Shown here one piece after another: positions 8,772 through 16,798 of a stretch of 64,000 nt of DNA. Source of the DNA: Colimorpha_A sp045540115. GTDB lineage: Bacteria > Bacillota > Clostridia > Oscillospirales > CAG-272. Position 1 is the stretch's first letter. Every line of letters begins with the position of its first letter. The DNA lies in the NCBI GenBank assembly GCA_045540115.1, contig JAZQGR010000106.1:24949-88948 (forward strand), given 5' to 3'. Position numbers and translations under genes: made by a program. The notes beneath the pieces are model-generated. The model did no database searches. It was not told the origin of the DNA and saw only the letters and a list, made by a program, of their open reading frames with translations.

Positions 8772-9284
8772 ATGGAATATTCCCCCGACACCTGTGCTTG
8801 CTTCACGGGACACAGAGCGATGACCGATGAGGAGCTTAAAAGATCCGCATTGCTCGTCTCTGAGCAGATCAAAAGGCTCTACCCTAAGGGAATAAAAAAT
8901 TACTACGCAGGCGGAGCGCTCGGCTTCGATCTTGCGGCGGCGGTGACGGTGCTGAATATGAAGCGCCTTTACCCTGATATCACGCTGAACCTCGCGCTTC
9001 CTTGCCCCGGATATCAGAGCAAGTGGAAAAGATCCGAGATCGAGCTTTTTGATCGGGTGAGATCGCGCGCCGACAGCGAGATATTCCTGAGCGACAGCTA
9101 TCACAAGGGCTGTATGCATATTCGAAACAAGTATATGGTTGACAATAGTGTGGTCTGCATTGCCTATATGACAAAAAGAGAAGGCGGCACCTACAATACG
9201 GTCACTTATGCTTTGAAAAAAGGTCTTGAGGTCGTAAACCTGACCGAGTTTCAGGTAACGGATCAAATCACATTTGATATCTGA
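8772..9284 (+). CDS. SLOG-superfamily protein (DUF1273/YpsA-like)
   Basis: A 170-residue single-domain protein of the YpsA/DUF1273 group of the SLOG fold, related to nucleotide-binding LOG and DprA-like domains. The family start CFTGHRAM and the glycine-rich loop GGALGFDLAAA are present. YpsA in other Firmicutes has been tied to oxidative stress and cell division, but its molecular activity is unknown. It begins a run of genes ending in recA-recX; the lipoprotein gene starts 12 bp after its stop. Confidence 0.8.
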   Translation: MEYSPDTCACFTGHRAMTDEELKRSALLVSEQIKRLYPKGIKNYYAGGALGFDLAAAVTVLNMKRLYPDITLNLALPCPGYQSKWKRSEIELFDRVRSRADSEIFLSDSYHKGCMHIRNKYMVDNSVVCIAYMTKREGGTYNTVTYALKKGLEVVNLTEFQVTDQITFDI

Positions 9285-9295
9285 TCGGAGAGAAA

Positions 9296-9886
9296 ATGAA
9301 AAAAATACTGATCTTTCTTCTCGCTTTTGCTTTGGCTTTGCCGCTTTTTTCATGCAGTAAGCCGAAGCCGTTGAAGATAAGCGAAGAGGAGGCGTTTGAG
9401 GTTCTGAGCGACCTTGTACCGCGCTCCTATGAGTTTAACGTGATCTTCTTCGGAGAGGGGCTTCCTCACGAGGACGGGCAATATGATGAAACGACCTACG
9501 TTGAGGTCGATATGACGGAAAGCAAATACGGCTCGATACCTGAGATCAAGACCGAGGTCGAAAGAGTTTACTCCAAGAGATATCTCCGCTCGATCTACGT
9601 GAATATGTTCATTGGCTCGAAAACGACGGACAAGGACGGGCTTCTCGATAACGACGTCAGTCCTCGGTATAAGGTCATCGACGGAAAGCTGATGATCGAC
9701 GCGAGCTACGAGGAGATCGCCATTATGGGAAAGCTGACCGTTGTGTCGACTCAGGTCGTAAAGAAAACGCCGAAATACGTAAGCGTTGATGCCGTATGCC
9801 GAGATGAAAACGGAAACGAGATAAGTAAGCGCTTATTTTTAACCTATGAAAACGGAGTCTGGCTGCTCGACGGCCCGACTTATTGA
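9296..9886 (+). CDS. Predicted lipoprotein of unknown function
   Basis: 196 residues with a clear lipoprotein signal: a short basic N-terminus, a hydrophobic core and the lipobox LFSC with Cys20. The exported part has no family I recognise; it is rich in charged residues and ends in a VWLLDGPTY stretch like small NTF2-like or DUF-type lipoproteins. The start has the site GGAGAG. It is 12 bp after the SLOG gene and 16 bp before recA, so it is probably co-transcribed with both. Confidence 0.75.
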   Translation: MKKILIFLLAFALALPLFSCSKPKPLKISEEEAFEVLSDLVPRSYEFNVIFFGEGLPHEDGQYDETTYVEVDMTESKYGSIPEIKTEVERVYSKRYLRSIYVNMFIGSKTTDKDGLLDNDVSPRYKVIDGKLMIDASYEEIAIMGKLTVVSTQVVKKTPKYVSVDAVCRDENGNEISKRLFLTYENGVWLLDGPTY

Positions 9887-9902
9887 TAAGGAGAATTAAA
9901 TT

Positions 9903-10997
9903 ATGGCTAAAGCAACACCTAAGAAGCCGGTAGAAATGCCCGGCACCGATGCTGAAAAGAAAAAGGCACTTGACGTTGCAATAACTCAGATCACAAAGCA
10001 GTACGGTCAGGGCGCCATCATGCGCCTCGGCGAGAACAACGCTATGAGCGTAAGCGCTATCCCGACCGGATCGCTCACCCTCGACCTCGCGCTCGGTATA
10101 GGCGGAGTTCCGAAGGGAAGAATAGTTGAAATTTACGGTCCCGAGTCCTCGGGTAAAACGACGATCGCGCTTCACATTGCCGCTGAAGCACAGAAGCAGG
10201 GCGGAGTTGCGGCATTCGTTGACGCGGAGCACGCGCTCGATCCCGTTTACGCGAAGGCGCTCGGAGTCGATATAGACAACCTTCTCGTTTCTCAGCCCGA
10301 CAGCGGCGAGCAGGCGCTCGAAATTACCGAGGCGCTCGTTCGCTCGGGCGCGGTAGACGTGCTTGTCGTCGACTCTGTTGCGGCACTCGTTCCTCAAGTC
10401 GAGATCGACGGCGATATGGGTGACTCTAACGTCGGCGTTCACGCCCGCCTTATGTCACAGGCAATGCGTAAGCTTTCGGGTGCTATCTCGAAGTCGAATG
10501 TAGTTGTTATCTTTATAAACCAGCTTCGCCAGAAGATCGGCGTTATGTACGGAAACCCCGAAACGACGACGGGCGGAACCGCGCTTAAGTTCTACGCGTC
10601 GGTTCGTATCGACATCCGCCGCTCCGAGGTCCTCAAGAACGGATCGGAGCCGTATGGTAGCCGTACCAAGTGTAAGATAGTCAAGAACAAGGTCGCTCCC
10701 CCCTTCAAGACCGCAGAGTTCGATATAATCTACGGTAAGGGTATAAACCGCTCGGGCGAGATCATGGATATCGGTACCGAGCTCGGAATCATCGAAAAGG
10801 GCGGCTCGTGGTTCTCTTATAACGGAACCCGTCTCGGACAGGGACGCGATAACGCGCTTGCATTCCTTGAAAGCAACCCCGAGATGTTCGCGGAAGTAGA
10901 GGAAAAGATCAAGAAGGCGCTGACGAGTGACGAATCGTCAAACGAGATCAGCCTTGACGAGGACGATTTCGACCTCGATCTTGACGACGATGTATAA
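9903..10997 (+). CDS. recA: Recombinase RecA
   Basis: Strand-exchange ATPase for homologous recombination and the SOS response. 364 residues, standard length. Walker A GPESSGKT is at residues 79-86, and the VVDSVAALVPQ Walker B stretch and the L2-loop region FINQLRQKIGVMYGNPETTTGG are clear. The tail is strongly acidic (SLDEDDFDLDLDDDV), as usual. I see no LexA/DinR-type operator in the 16-bp gap before it; any SOS control would have to act further upstream. The end overlaps recX. Confidence 0.99.
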   Translation: MAKATPKKPVEMPGTDAEKKKALDVAITQITKQYGQGAIMRLGENNAMSVSAIPTGSLTLDLALGIGGVPKGRIVEIYGPESSGKTTIALHIAAEAQKQGGVAAFVDAEHALDPVYAKALGVDIDNLLVSQPDSGEQALEITEALVRSGAVDVLVVDSVAALVPQVEIDGDMGDSNVGVHARLMSQAMRKLSGAISKSNVVVIFINQLRQKIGVMYGNPETTTGGTALKFYASVRIDIRRSEVLKNGSEPYGSRTKCKIVKNKVAPPFKTAEFDIIYGKGINRSGEIMDIGTELGIIEKGGSWFSYNGTRLGQGRDNALAFLESNPEMFAEVEEKIKKALTSDESSNEISLDEDDFDLDLDDDV

Positions 10998-11496
10998 AAA
11001 ACGGAAAGCGCCTGTCACGTCCGATCCCGAAAAGGCGTACGGCGCGGCGCTTCGAACGGCGATGAATATCGTCGGATACAAGGATAATACGCTCTATCAG
11101 CTGAGAACAAAGCTGACCGAGCGTGGCTATTCCGAAAACACGGTGAATGATGTTTGCGAGTTTATGGTCGCAAAGGGGTATATTAACGACACCCGCGTTA
11201 TTTTCCGATTCGCGCGTTCCCTTGCGCTGAATAAGCTGTATGGTAAACGCAGAATAATGCGTGAATTGTCGCTTCGGCATTTTACCGATGAGGCACTTGA
11301 CGCCTTCACGTTCGACAGCGACGAGCTTGAGGACGTTAACTTCGTCGAGGTCTGCCTGAAGCTCTTAAAGAAAAAGGGCGGTTCTCGTGACGATAAGACA
11401 TTTGCCTGCCTTATGCGATACGGACATTCGGCGTCGGATATTAAGGAAGCATACAAAAGACTTGAAAATGAGGATGAACAAAATGACAAAGCATGA
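10990..11496 (+). CDS. recX: Regulatory protein RecX
   Basis: Modulator of RecA filaments. 168 residues from ATG 10990, which overlaps the last eight bases of recA, so expression is coupled and the earlier start at 10927 is not needed. The helical RecX repeats are visible in ALRTAMNIVGYKDNTLYQLR and ELSLRHFTDEALDAF. The tail overlaps the next gene by 14 bp. Confidence 0.93.
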   Translation: MYKKRKAPVTSDPEKAYGAALRTAMNIVGYKDNTLYQLRTKLTERGYSENTVNDVCEFMVAKGYINDTRVIFRFARSLALNKLYGKRRIMRELSLRHFTDEALDAFTFDSDELEDVNFVEVCLKLLKKKGGSRDDKTFACLMRYGHSASDIKEAYKRLENEDEQNDKA

Positions 11497-11734
11497 ATAC
11501 AAAACCAGCGGTACCTGCTCGCGCAAGATAATCTTCGAGCTTGACGACGAAAACAAGGTACATAACGTAGTCTTCGAGGGCGGCTGCCACGGAAATCTTC
11601 AGGGCATCGGCAAGCTCGTCGAGGGCATGGACGCTGCCGAGGTAATTAAGCGCATTGAGGGCGTGAAGTGCGGCTTCAAGCAGACCTCTTGCCCCGATCA
11701 GCTTTCAAAGGCGCTTTCGGAAGCGGTTAAATGA
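11483..11734 (+). CDS. Small TSCPD-domain protein (TIGR03905 type)
   Basis: 83 residues; a stand-alone version of the TSCPD domain found at the end of some ribonucleotide reductases. The name motif appears as TSCPDQL near the C-terminus, with Cys residues in GTCSRKI and VKCGFK that could bind metal. I chose ATG 11483, which has GAGG at 11470-11473; translation starts inside the recX end. The function of the free domain is unknown. Confidence 0.85.
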   Translation: MTKHEYKTSGTCSRKIIFELDDENKVHNVVFEGGCHGNLQGIGKLVEGMDAAEVIKRIEGVKCGFKQTSCPDQLSKALSEAVK

Positions 11735-11740
11735 TAATCA

Positions 11741-12040
11741 TAATGCGGGGAGAAACTTTTTGAAAAAAGTTTCTCCCCGCGCCCCTTTTCAAAAACTTTT
11801 GAACTATGGGGATTTGATGTCCTATAAACGGAGCGTGAAACATTAATTGGTAGGGCGGGGGCTTGCTCCCGCCGTGACGGATGAGGTGTAGGCGGCAACG
11901 CCGCCGTTGTAGAGTGCGACGTCCTCGGCGCACCGTTCCAAAGAAATGTAACATCATTTTTGTAGGGGCGAGCAATGCTCGCCCCTACAAGCAACTTTGA
12001 ACGTTCTCGTAGGGGCGACCATTGGTCGCCCGCCTCACTT
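11741..12040. repeat. Composite of intergenic palindromic repeats
   Basis: The 380-bp gap after the TSCPD gene holds several distinct palindromes and no credible gene. GCGGGGAGAAACTTT pairs with its complement across 11745-11780. A GTAGGGCGGGGGC unit follows. CGGATGAGGTGTAGG at 11878-11892 overlaps the stem GGCGGC/GCCGCC (11891-11905). The unit GTAGGGGCGAGCA/TGCTCGCCCCTAC lies near 11962-11988, and a second GTAGGGGCGACCATTGGTCGCC unit near 12010-12030. Similar units recur at 38.5 and 42.2 kb. Confidence 0.75.
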
Positions 12041-12060
12041 TAAAGAAATACTGCACATAT

Positions 12061-12098
12061 AAAACAGACCTCCGCGTCAGCGGAGGTCTTGTTTTATG
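12061..12098 (-). terminator. Terminator of the ECF S-component gene
   Basis: Stem ACCTCCGC / GCGGAGGT with loop GTCA, flanked by AAAAC on one side and GTTTT on the other, so it can act in both directions. On the minus strand it follows the transporter stop codon closely. Confidence 0.8.
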
Positions 12099-12114
12099 TG
12101 TATTTTCTTCCTTA

Positions 12115-12717
12115 TTATATATAGGACTTATCGCTGCGCATTTTTTTGCCGATCAGAATGATCCTGTGAGCGACTGTCGAGAAGATAAGACAGATGCCAA
12201 GCTCGACGAAGAAGTTAGCACCGATCAAGGTGAGGAATACGTAGGAGATCATATCTGCTCCCGCACCGGTTGCCCAGCCCTTGATTCCGGGGAAGAAGAC
12301 AGTAAATGATGCAAGCGTGAAGACTGCGGTGTTGACGACGGGGCAGAGAACTGACGAGGTTATGATCGCGGCGAGAGAGTTTTTCTTTTCGATCAGCTTG
12401 AACATAAGTCCGCTAACCCAGCCGGCAAGCGCGCCTTTCAGAAGAACAACTATCACGGTCTGTACTACGCCGAATGCGTAGAACGCCGATGCCTGTCCCG
12501 TTACGATGACGACAAGCCCGAAGATGAATCCGAGCCAGAGTCCGGCAATCGGTCCGAGCATCGCAGCACCGATAACTATCGGAACGAGCGCGAACGCTCC
12601 AACGTTAAATCCGATCGGTATTATAAGTCCTATACACTGAAAGACTGCAACGAGCGCTGTCATAAGTGCGAGAAGGGTTAAGTTTTTTACGTTTGTTAGG
12701 GATCTTGCTTTTTTCAA
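12115..12717 (-). CDS. ECF transporter S component
   Basis: A 200-residue very hydrophobic protein with five to six membrane helices, of the substrate-binding (S) subunit class of energy-coupling factor vitamin transporters. The N-terminal LALMTALVAVFQCIGLIIP helix and glycine-rich MLGPIAGLWLGFIFGL segment are typical. The vitamin cannot be named, because I found no riboswitch in the 180 bp upstream. It has its own promoter, divergent from the ribosomal cluster. The shared ATPase and T-subunit genes, often found after rplQ in Firmicutes, are not in this window. Confidence 0.82.
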   Translation of the reverse strand: MKKARSLTNVKNLTLLALMTALVAVFQCIGLIIPIGFNVGAFALVPIVIGAAMLGPIAGLWLGFIFGLVVIVTGQASAFYAFGVVQTVIVVLLKGALAGWVSGLMFKLIEKKNSLAAIITSSVLCPVVNTAVFTLASFTVFFPGIKGWATGAGADMISYVFLTLIGANFFVELGICLIFSTVAHRIILIGKKMRSDKSYI

Positions 12718-12753
12718 TTTTGTCGCTTCCTTTCGAGGATTTGGAATAACAAT

Positions 12754-12782
12754 ATAATATCACCACGTTAGTCAAAAGTCAA
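12754..12782 (-). promoter_or_regulatory. Sigma-A promoter of the ECF S-component gene
   Basis: Read on the minus strand: TTGACT (12782-12777), a 17-nt spacer, TATTAT (12759-12754) with an extended -10 TGA. It is divergent from the rpsJ promoter about 90 bp away. Confidence 0.8.
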
Positions 12783-12872
12783 GAAAGCGAGATGAAAAAA
12801 TTCAATTTAGGAGGAAAATATATGAATAAATTGTAAATTATTTCAAAATTCAAAAATTCCTGCATTTTCCTA

Positions 12873-12901
12873 TTGCAATTTATTAATTTATACTGTATAA
12901 T
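12873..12901 (+). promoter_or_regulatory. Sigma-A promoter of the S10-spc-alpha cluster
   Basis: TTGCAA at 12873-12878, a 17-nt spacer and TATAAT at 12896-12901 in an AT-rich tract. The start of transcription should be near 12908, giving a leader of about 380 nt before rpsJ. Confidence 0.85.
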
Positions 12902-12907
12902 TGAAAA

Positions 12908-13285
12908 GCTTGATGTGCGTTGAAGCGGAAGGTTGCTCCAAAGACACCTACAGTTCAGTCTGAGGAGGTAATTTCCGTGGAGTATGTCCGTGTCCAAGTC
13001 AGCTTTTCGTCAAGGAAACCGGTCTATCCGGGTAATATCGGACAGGCTGAGATATCTTGGCGGCGGTTTGCCGAGGACTACAAACGGGCGGATGGAAATC
13101 GGACTGTGATGGACTGAAGGGTCCCGCGTGCTGCTCACGGCGCGTGCTCCGAAGGGTTTTTATGCAGGATTGCATGCTGAAAAAACTTCGGGTTTAATTT
13201 AGGCCGAGTGAAGAAACACCCGGCTGAGTGTTCAGATTTTCGCCCCATTTTAGTTGCATCAGCAGCAATATTAAAAAGGAGGCAA
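12908..13285 (+). promoter_or_regulatory. Long 5' leader of rpsJ, candidate ribosomal-protein autoregulatory RNA
   Basis: The base composition jumps from very AT-rich to GC-balanced exactly at the predicted transcription start and stays so to the rpsJ ribosome binding site. Visible small hairpins include ATGCA/TGCAT (13160-13173) and GCCGAGTG/CACCCGGC (about 13203-13225). A 65-codon open frame at 12920-13117 has no ribosome binding site and no recognisable product. Control of S10 operons by ribosomal proteins through leader RNA is known in other bacteria; that this leader does so is an inference. Confidence 0.55.
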
Positions 13286-13290
13286 AAACG

Positions 13291-13599
13291 ATGGCAGTAC
13301 AGGAGAAACTCAGAGTCAGACTCAAGAGCTACGATCATTTCCTCATCGATCAGGCTGCAGAGAAGATCGTTGAGACCGCAAAGCGCAACGGCGCAACGGT
13401 TTCCGGTCCTATTCCGCTCCCTACCGAGAAGGAGATCATCACCATTCTTCGCGCAGTTCATAAGTACAAGGACAGCCGCGAGCAGTTTGAACTCAGAACT
13501 CACAAGAGACTCATTGACATAATCAAGCCCTCTGCGAAGACCGTAGAAGCGCTTATGAGTCTGGAGCTCCCCGCAGGCGTTCAGATCGACATCAAGTAA
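13291..13599 (+). CDS. rpsJ: 30S ribosomal protein S10
   Basis: 102 residues, full length, from ATG 13291 with the site AAAGGAGG. Family sequence such as RLKSYDHFLIDQAAEKIV, GPIPLPTEK and THKRLIDI is intact. S10 sits in the head of the small subunit and also works as NusE in transcription antitermination. First gene of the long cluster; the gene lies far from its promoter because of the leader. Confidence 0.98.
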   Translation: MAVQEKLRVRLKSYDHFLIDQAAEKIVETAKRNGATVSGPIPLPTEKEIITILRAVHKYKDSREQFELRTHKRLIDIIKPSAKTVEALMSLELPAGVQIDIK

Positions 13600-13714
13600 T
13601 CCTTAATAAATAAGGATAGATCGAACCCGAGGGAAAGCCCCGAGGTTTTATGTCAAGTTGAGGCACACGGCCTTGCGTGCTTCAACCAATAACTAAAATC
13701 AGGAGGAAAACAAA
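13600..13714 (+). promoter_or_regulatory. Structured gap between rpsJ and rplC
   Basis: 115 nt without a gene. It contains TCCTTA/TAAGGA (13600-13616) and a longer interrupted hairpin whose outer arms are GTTGA and TCAAC (13655-13687, inner arms GCAC/GTGC). There is no T-run, so it is more likely an RNA processing, stability or regulatory structure than a terminator. Confidence 0.4.
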
Positions 13715-14344
13715 ATGAAAAAAGGCATTATCGGCAAGAAGATCGGTATGACCCAGATCTTCGATGCAAACGGCAACGTGATCCCCGTTACGGTGATCGA
13801 AGCCGGCCCCTGCACGGTTACTCAGAAGAAGACCGTGGAGACTGATGGTTACGATGCAATCCAGCTCGGATTCATGGACGTAGCCGAAAAGAAGCTTACC
13901 AAACCCGAAGCAGGTCACTTTGCAAAAGCTGGCGTTTCTTGCAAGAAGCACCTTAAGGAATTCCGTCTTGATGACATTTCCGGATTTAACACGGGCGATA
14001 CCGTCACCGCTGACATCTTCTCGGCAGGTGAAAAGGTCGACGTTACCGGTATCACCAAGGGACACGGATACTCCGGTGTTATCAAGCGTTGGAATCACCA
14101 CCACCTCAGAATGACTCACGGTACCGGCCCTATCCACCGTCAGCCCGGTTCTATGGGCGTTATCGACCCCGCACACATCTTCAAGAACAAGAAGATGGCA
14201 GGTCAGTACGGTAACGAGCAGGTAACCGTTCTCAATCTTAGCATCGCCAAGATCGATGCGGAAAAGAACATCATCGCAGTTAAGGGCGCAGTTCCCGGAG
14301 CTCGCGGCGGTATCGTCTTCATCCGCAACGCCGTCAAGGCCTAA
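13715..14344 (+). CDS. rplC: 50S ribosomal protein L3
   Basis: 209 residues. Starts MKKGIIGKKIGMTQIF with the site AGGAGG. The conserved loop around HLRMTHGTGPIHRQPGSMG, which reaches toward the peptidyl transferase centre, is present. An early assembly protein of the large subunit. Confidence 0.98.
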   Translation: MKKGIIGKKIGMTQIFDANGNVIPVTVIEAGPCTVTQKKTVETDGYDAIQLGFMDVAEKKLTKPEAGHFAKAGVSCKKHLKEFRLDDISGFNTGDTVTADIFSAGEKVDVTGITKGHGYSGVIKRWNHHHLRMTHGTGPIHRQPGSMGVIDPAHIFKNKKMAGQYGNEQVTVLNLSIAKIDAEKNIIAVKGAVPGARGGIVFIRNAVKA

Positions 14345-14364
14345 TCGGAAGGAGGAAATTAACG

Positions 14365-14988
14365 ATGCCGAATGTAAAGGTTGTTAATATGAAGGGCGCC
14401 GAAGTCGGAACCATTGATCTTTCCGAAAAGGTATTTGGCGCAGAAGTAAACGGCGCAGTGCTTCACACTGCAGTTCGTGCTTACCTTATGAATCAGAGAC
14501 AGGGTACTCAGTCCGCTCTCACTCGTACCGAGGTTTCGGGCGGCGGAAAGAAGCCCTGGAGACAGAAGGGAACCGGCCGCGCAAGACAGGGCTCTACCCG
14601 TGCTCCCCAGTGGACACACGGTGGCGTAGTCTTCGCTCCCAAGCCCCGTTCCTACAGAGTCACTATCAACAAGAAGGTCAGACAGCAGGCTCTTATGAGC
14701 GCTCTCTCCGCTAAGGTTGCAGGTAACGACCTCGTAGTCGTTGACGCTATCGTAGCTGAAGAGTACAAGACCAAGGTAATGGCAGAGATGCTTACCGCAG
14801 TCGGCGCAAAGAAGAAGGTCCTCGTCGTTCTTGCTGACAATGACGCAAAGGTCATCGGCTCCTTCGCAAACATCGAGGGCGCTAAGACCGCTCAGACCAA
14901 CACCATCAACGTTTACGACATTCTCAATGCAGACACGCTCGTAATCGCCAAGGGTGCTGTTGAAAAGATCGAGGAGGTGTACGCATAA
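14365..14988 (+). CDS. rplD: 50S ribosomal protein L4
   Basis: 207 residues. The long loop with GGGKKPWRQKGTGRARQGS that lines the exit tunnel is intact. L4 represses the S10 operon in E. coli; here it would be a candidate ligand for the rpsJ leader, but that is untested. The stop codon shares one base with the rplW start. Confidence 0.98.
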   Translation: MPNVKVVNMKGAEVGTIDLSEKVFGAEVNGAVLHTAVRAYLMNQRQGTQSALTRTEVSGGGKKPWRQKGTGRARQGSTRAPQWTHGGVVFAPKPRSYRVTINKKVRQQALMSALSAKVAGNDLVVVDAIVAEEYKTKVMAEMLTAVGAKKKVLVVLADNDAKVIGSFANIEGAKTAQTNTINVYDILNADTLVIAKGAVEKIEEVYA

Positions 14989-15284
14989 TGAAGAACGTAT
15001 ACGATATTATCCGTCGCCCCGTCATCACCGAGGAATCTATGACTCTCGCATCCGAGAAGAAATATGTCTTCGAGGTAATGAAGAGCGCAACCAAGCCCGA
15101 GATCGCAAATGCGGTCGAAACCGTTTTCGAAGGCGTTAAGGTCGCTTCCGTAAACACTATCAACATGAAGAAGAAGCCCAGGAGACTCGGAGTCCACTTC
15201 GGTTACACTTCCGAATGGAAGAAGGCAATTGTAACCCTTACCGAAGACTCCAAGACTATCGAGTTCTTCGATGGCATGTATTAA
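14988..15284 (+). CDS. rplW: 50S ribosomal protein L23
   Basis: 98 residues. Begins MKNVYDIIRRPVITEESM and overlaps the rplD stop by one base. L23 lies at the exit tunnel and docks signal recognition particle and trigger factor. Confidence 0.97.
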   Translation: MKNVYDIIRRPVITEESMTLASEKKYVFEVMKSATKPEIANAVETVFEGVKVASVNTINMKKKPRRLGVHFGYTSEWKKAIVTLTEDSKTIEFFDGMY

Positions 15285-15299
15285 GAAGGAGTGATATAA

Positions 15300-16133
15300 A
15301 TGGCAGTAAAAACATTTAAGCCGACTACTCCGTCGAGAAGAAACATGTCTGTACCCTCTTTCGAAGAGGTGACCAAGAGCACCCCCGAAAAGAGCCTTAT
15401 AGTTACCAAGAAGAAGCATGCCGGACGTAACAGCTACGGCAGAATCACCGTTCGTCATCAGGGCGGCGGTAACAAGCTTAAGTACAGAATCATCGATTTC
15501 AAGAGAGCTGAGACAAACGAGCCCGCAACTGTTATCGGCGTTGAGTACGACCCTAACAGAACCGCGTACATCGCACTTCTCCAGCACGCAGACGGTCACA
15601 AGAGCTACATCCTCGCTCCCGCAGGTGTAACCGACGGCGACAAGATCTACTCCGGCGCTGATTCCGATATCAAGCCCGGTAACACTCTTCCGATTGCCAA
15701 CATTCCCGTTGGTACTCTTATCCACAACATCGAGCTTTACCCCGGTAAGGGTGGTCAGCTTGTTCGTACCGCAGGCGCAGCTGCACAGCTGATGGCTAAG
15801 GAAAACGGCATGGCTCAGGTCCGTCTCCCCTCCGGAGAAGTAAGACTTGTTCGTCTTGAGTGCAAGGCAACGATCGGTCAGGTCGGTAACATCGAGCACG
15901 AGACCATCAAGATCGGTAAGGCCGGTAAAAAGCGTCACATGGGCATTCGTCCTACCGTCCGCGGTTCTGTCATGAACCCCTGCGACCACCCTCACGGTGG
16001 TGGTGAGGGCCGTGCGCCCATCGGTAGACCGGGACCTGTAACTCCTTGGGGCAAGCCTGCTCTCGGATACAAGACCCGTAACAAGAAGGCCAAGACGAAT
16101 CAGTTCATCGTAAAACGCAGAAACGGTAAATAA
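15300..16133 (+). CDS. rplB: 50S ribosomal protein L2
   Basis: 277 residues. The RNA-binding and C-terminal segments are typical, including GRNSYGRITVRHQGGG and the HPHGGGEGR loop that holds the conserved histidine near the peptidyl transferase centre. Site AAGGAGTG before the ATG. Confidence 0.98.
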   Translation: MAVKTFKPTTPSRRNMSVPSFEEVTKSTPEKSLIVTKKKHAGRNSYGRITVRHQGGGNKLKYRIIDFKRAETNEPATVIGVEYDPNRTAYIALLQHADGHKSYILAPAGVTDGDKIYSGADSDIKPGNTLPIANIPVGTLIHNIELYPGKGGQLVRTAGAAAQLMAKENGMAQVRLPSGEVRLVRLECKATIGQVGNIEHETIKIGKAGKKRHMGIRPTVRGSVMNPCDHPHGGGEGRAPIGRPGPVTPWGKPALGYKTRNKKAKTNQFIVKRRNGK

Positions 16134-16146
16134 GGAGGCAACATAA

Positions 16147-16428
16147 ATGAGCAGAAGCCTGAAAAAGGGACCTTTTGTCGAAGAGAAGCTTTACAGTCGC
16201 ATCGAAGCGATGAATGCAGCTAACGACAAGAAGGTTATCAAGACATGGTCAAGAGCTTCCACAATATTTCCCGAGTTCGTTGGACACACGATCGCAGTTC
16301 ACGACGGTAAGAAGCACGTTCCGGTATACATCACCGAGGACATGGTAGGTCACAAGCTTGGAGAGTTCGCTCCTACGAGAACCTTCAAGGGACATGCCGG
16401 CTCCAAGACGTCCAATAACGGTAAATAA
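16147..16428 (+). CDS. rpsS: 30S ribosomal protein S19
   Basis: 93 residues, start MSRSLKKGPFVEEKL with the site AAGGAGG. The family core FPEFVGHTIAVHDGKKHVPV is intact. Part of the small-subunit head with S13. Confidence 0.98.
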   Translation: MSRSLKKGPFVEEKLYSRIEAMNAANDKKVIKTWSRASTIFPEFVGHTIAVHDGKKHVPVYITEDMVGHKLGEFAPTRTFKGHAGSKTSNNGK

Positions 16429-16442
16429 TGGGGGTAACAAAA

Positions 16443-16784
16443 ATGGAAGCAAAAGCTAAGGTTCAATTTGTAAGGATCTCCCCCCGCAAGGTCAAGATCG
16501 TTCTCGACCTCGTAAGAGGCAAGAAGGTTGCTGACGCTGCGGCGATCCTTAAGCACACCCCGAAGGCGGCTTCGGAGTACGTATACAAGCTCGTAAAGAG
16601 CGCAGCCGCAAATGCCGAGCACAATTTCGGCATGGATCCCGAAAAGCTCTATGTTTCTGAGTGCTACGTTTGCCCCGGTCCTACTCTCAAGCGCATGATG
16701 CCGAGAGCAAAGGGCAGCGGCGACAGAATACTCAAGAGAACGAGCCACATCACGCTTGTCGTGAAGGAAAAAGAAGTTAAGTAA
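16443..16784 (+). CDS. rplV: 50S ribosomal protein L22
   Basis: 113 residues from ATG 16443, preceded by GGGGG at 16430-16434. An in-frame ATG at 16428, overlapping the rpsS stop, would add five residues and leaves no room for a ribosome binding site. RISPRKVKIVLDLVRGK and the tunnel hairpin near PGPTLKRMMPRAKGS are present. Confidence 0.95.
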   Translation: MEAKAKVQFVRISPRKVKIVLDLVRGKKVADAAAILKHTPKAASEYVYKLVKSAAANAEHNFGMDPEKLYVSECYVCPGPTLKRMMPRAKGSGDRILKRTSHITLVVKEKEVK

Positions 16785-16798
16785 AGGAGGCAGAGCAA

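Noticed and set aside
12022..12309. Plus-strand frame opposite the ECF S component
   Set aside because: Overlaps the clear transporter gene and its terminator, with no family resemblance.
12920..13117. 65-codon frame in the rpsJ leader
   Set aside because: No ribosome binding site and no known product; the segment is better explained as leader RNA.
14913..15995. Long minus-strand open frame opposite rplD-rplB (and similar ones at 20583-21767 and 22948-24039)
   Set aside because: Codon mirror of highly biased ribosomal genes and secY/adk; no ribosome site and no recognisable product, while the plus-strand genes are certain.
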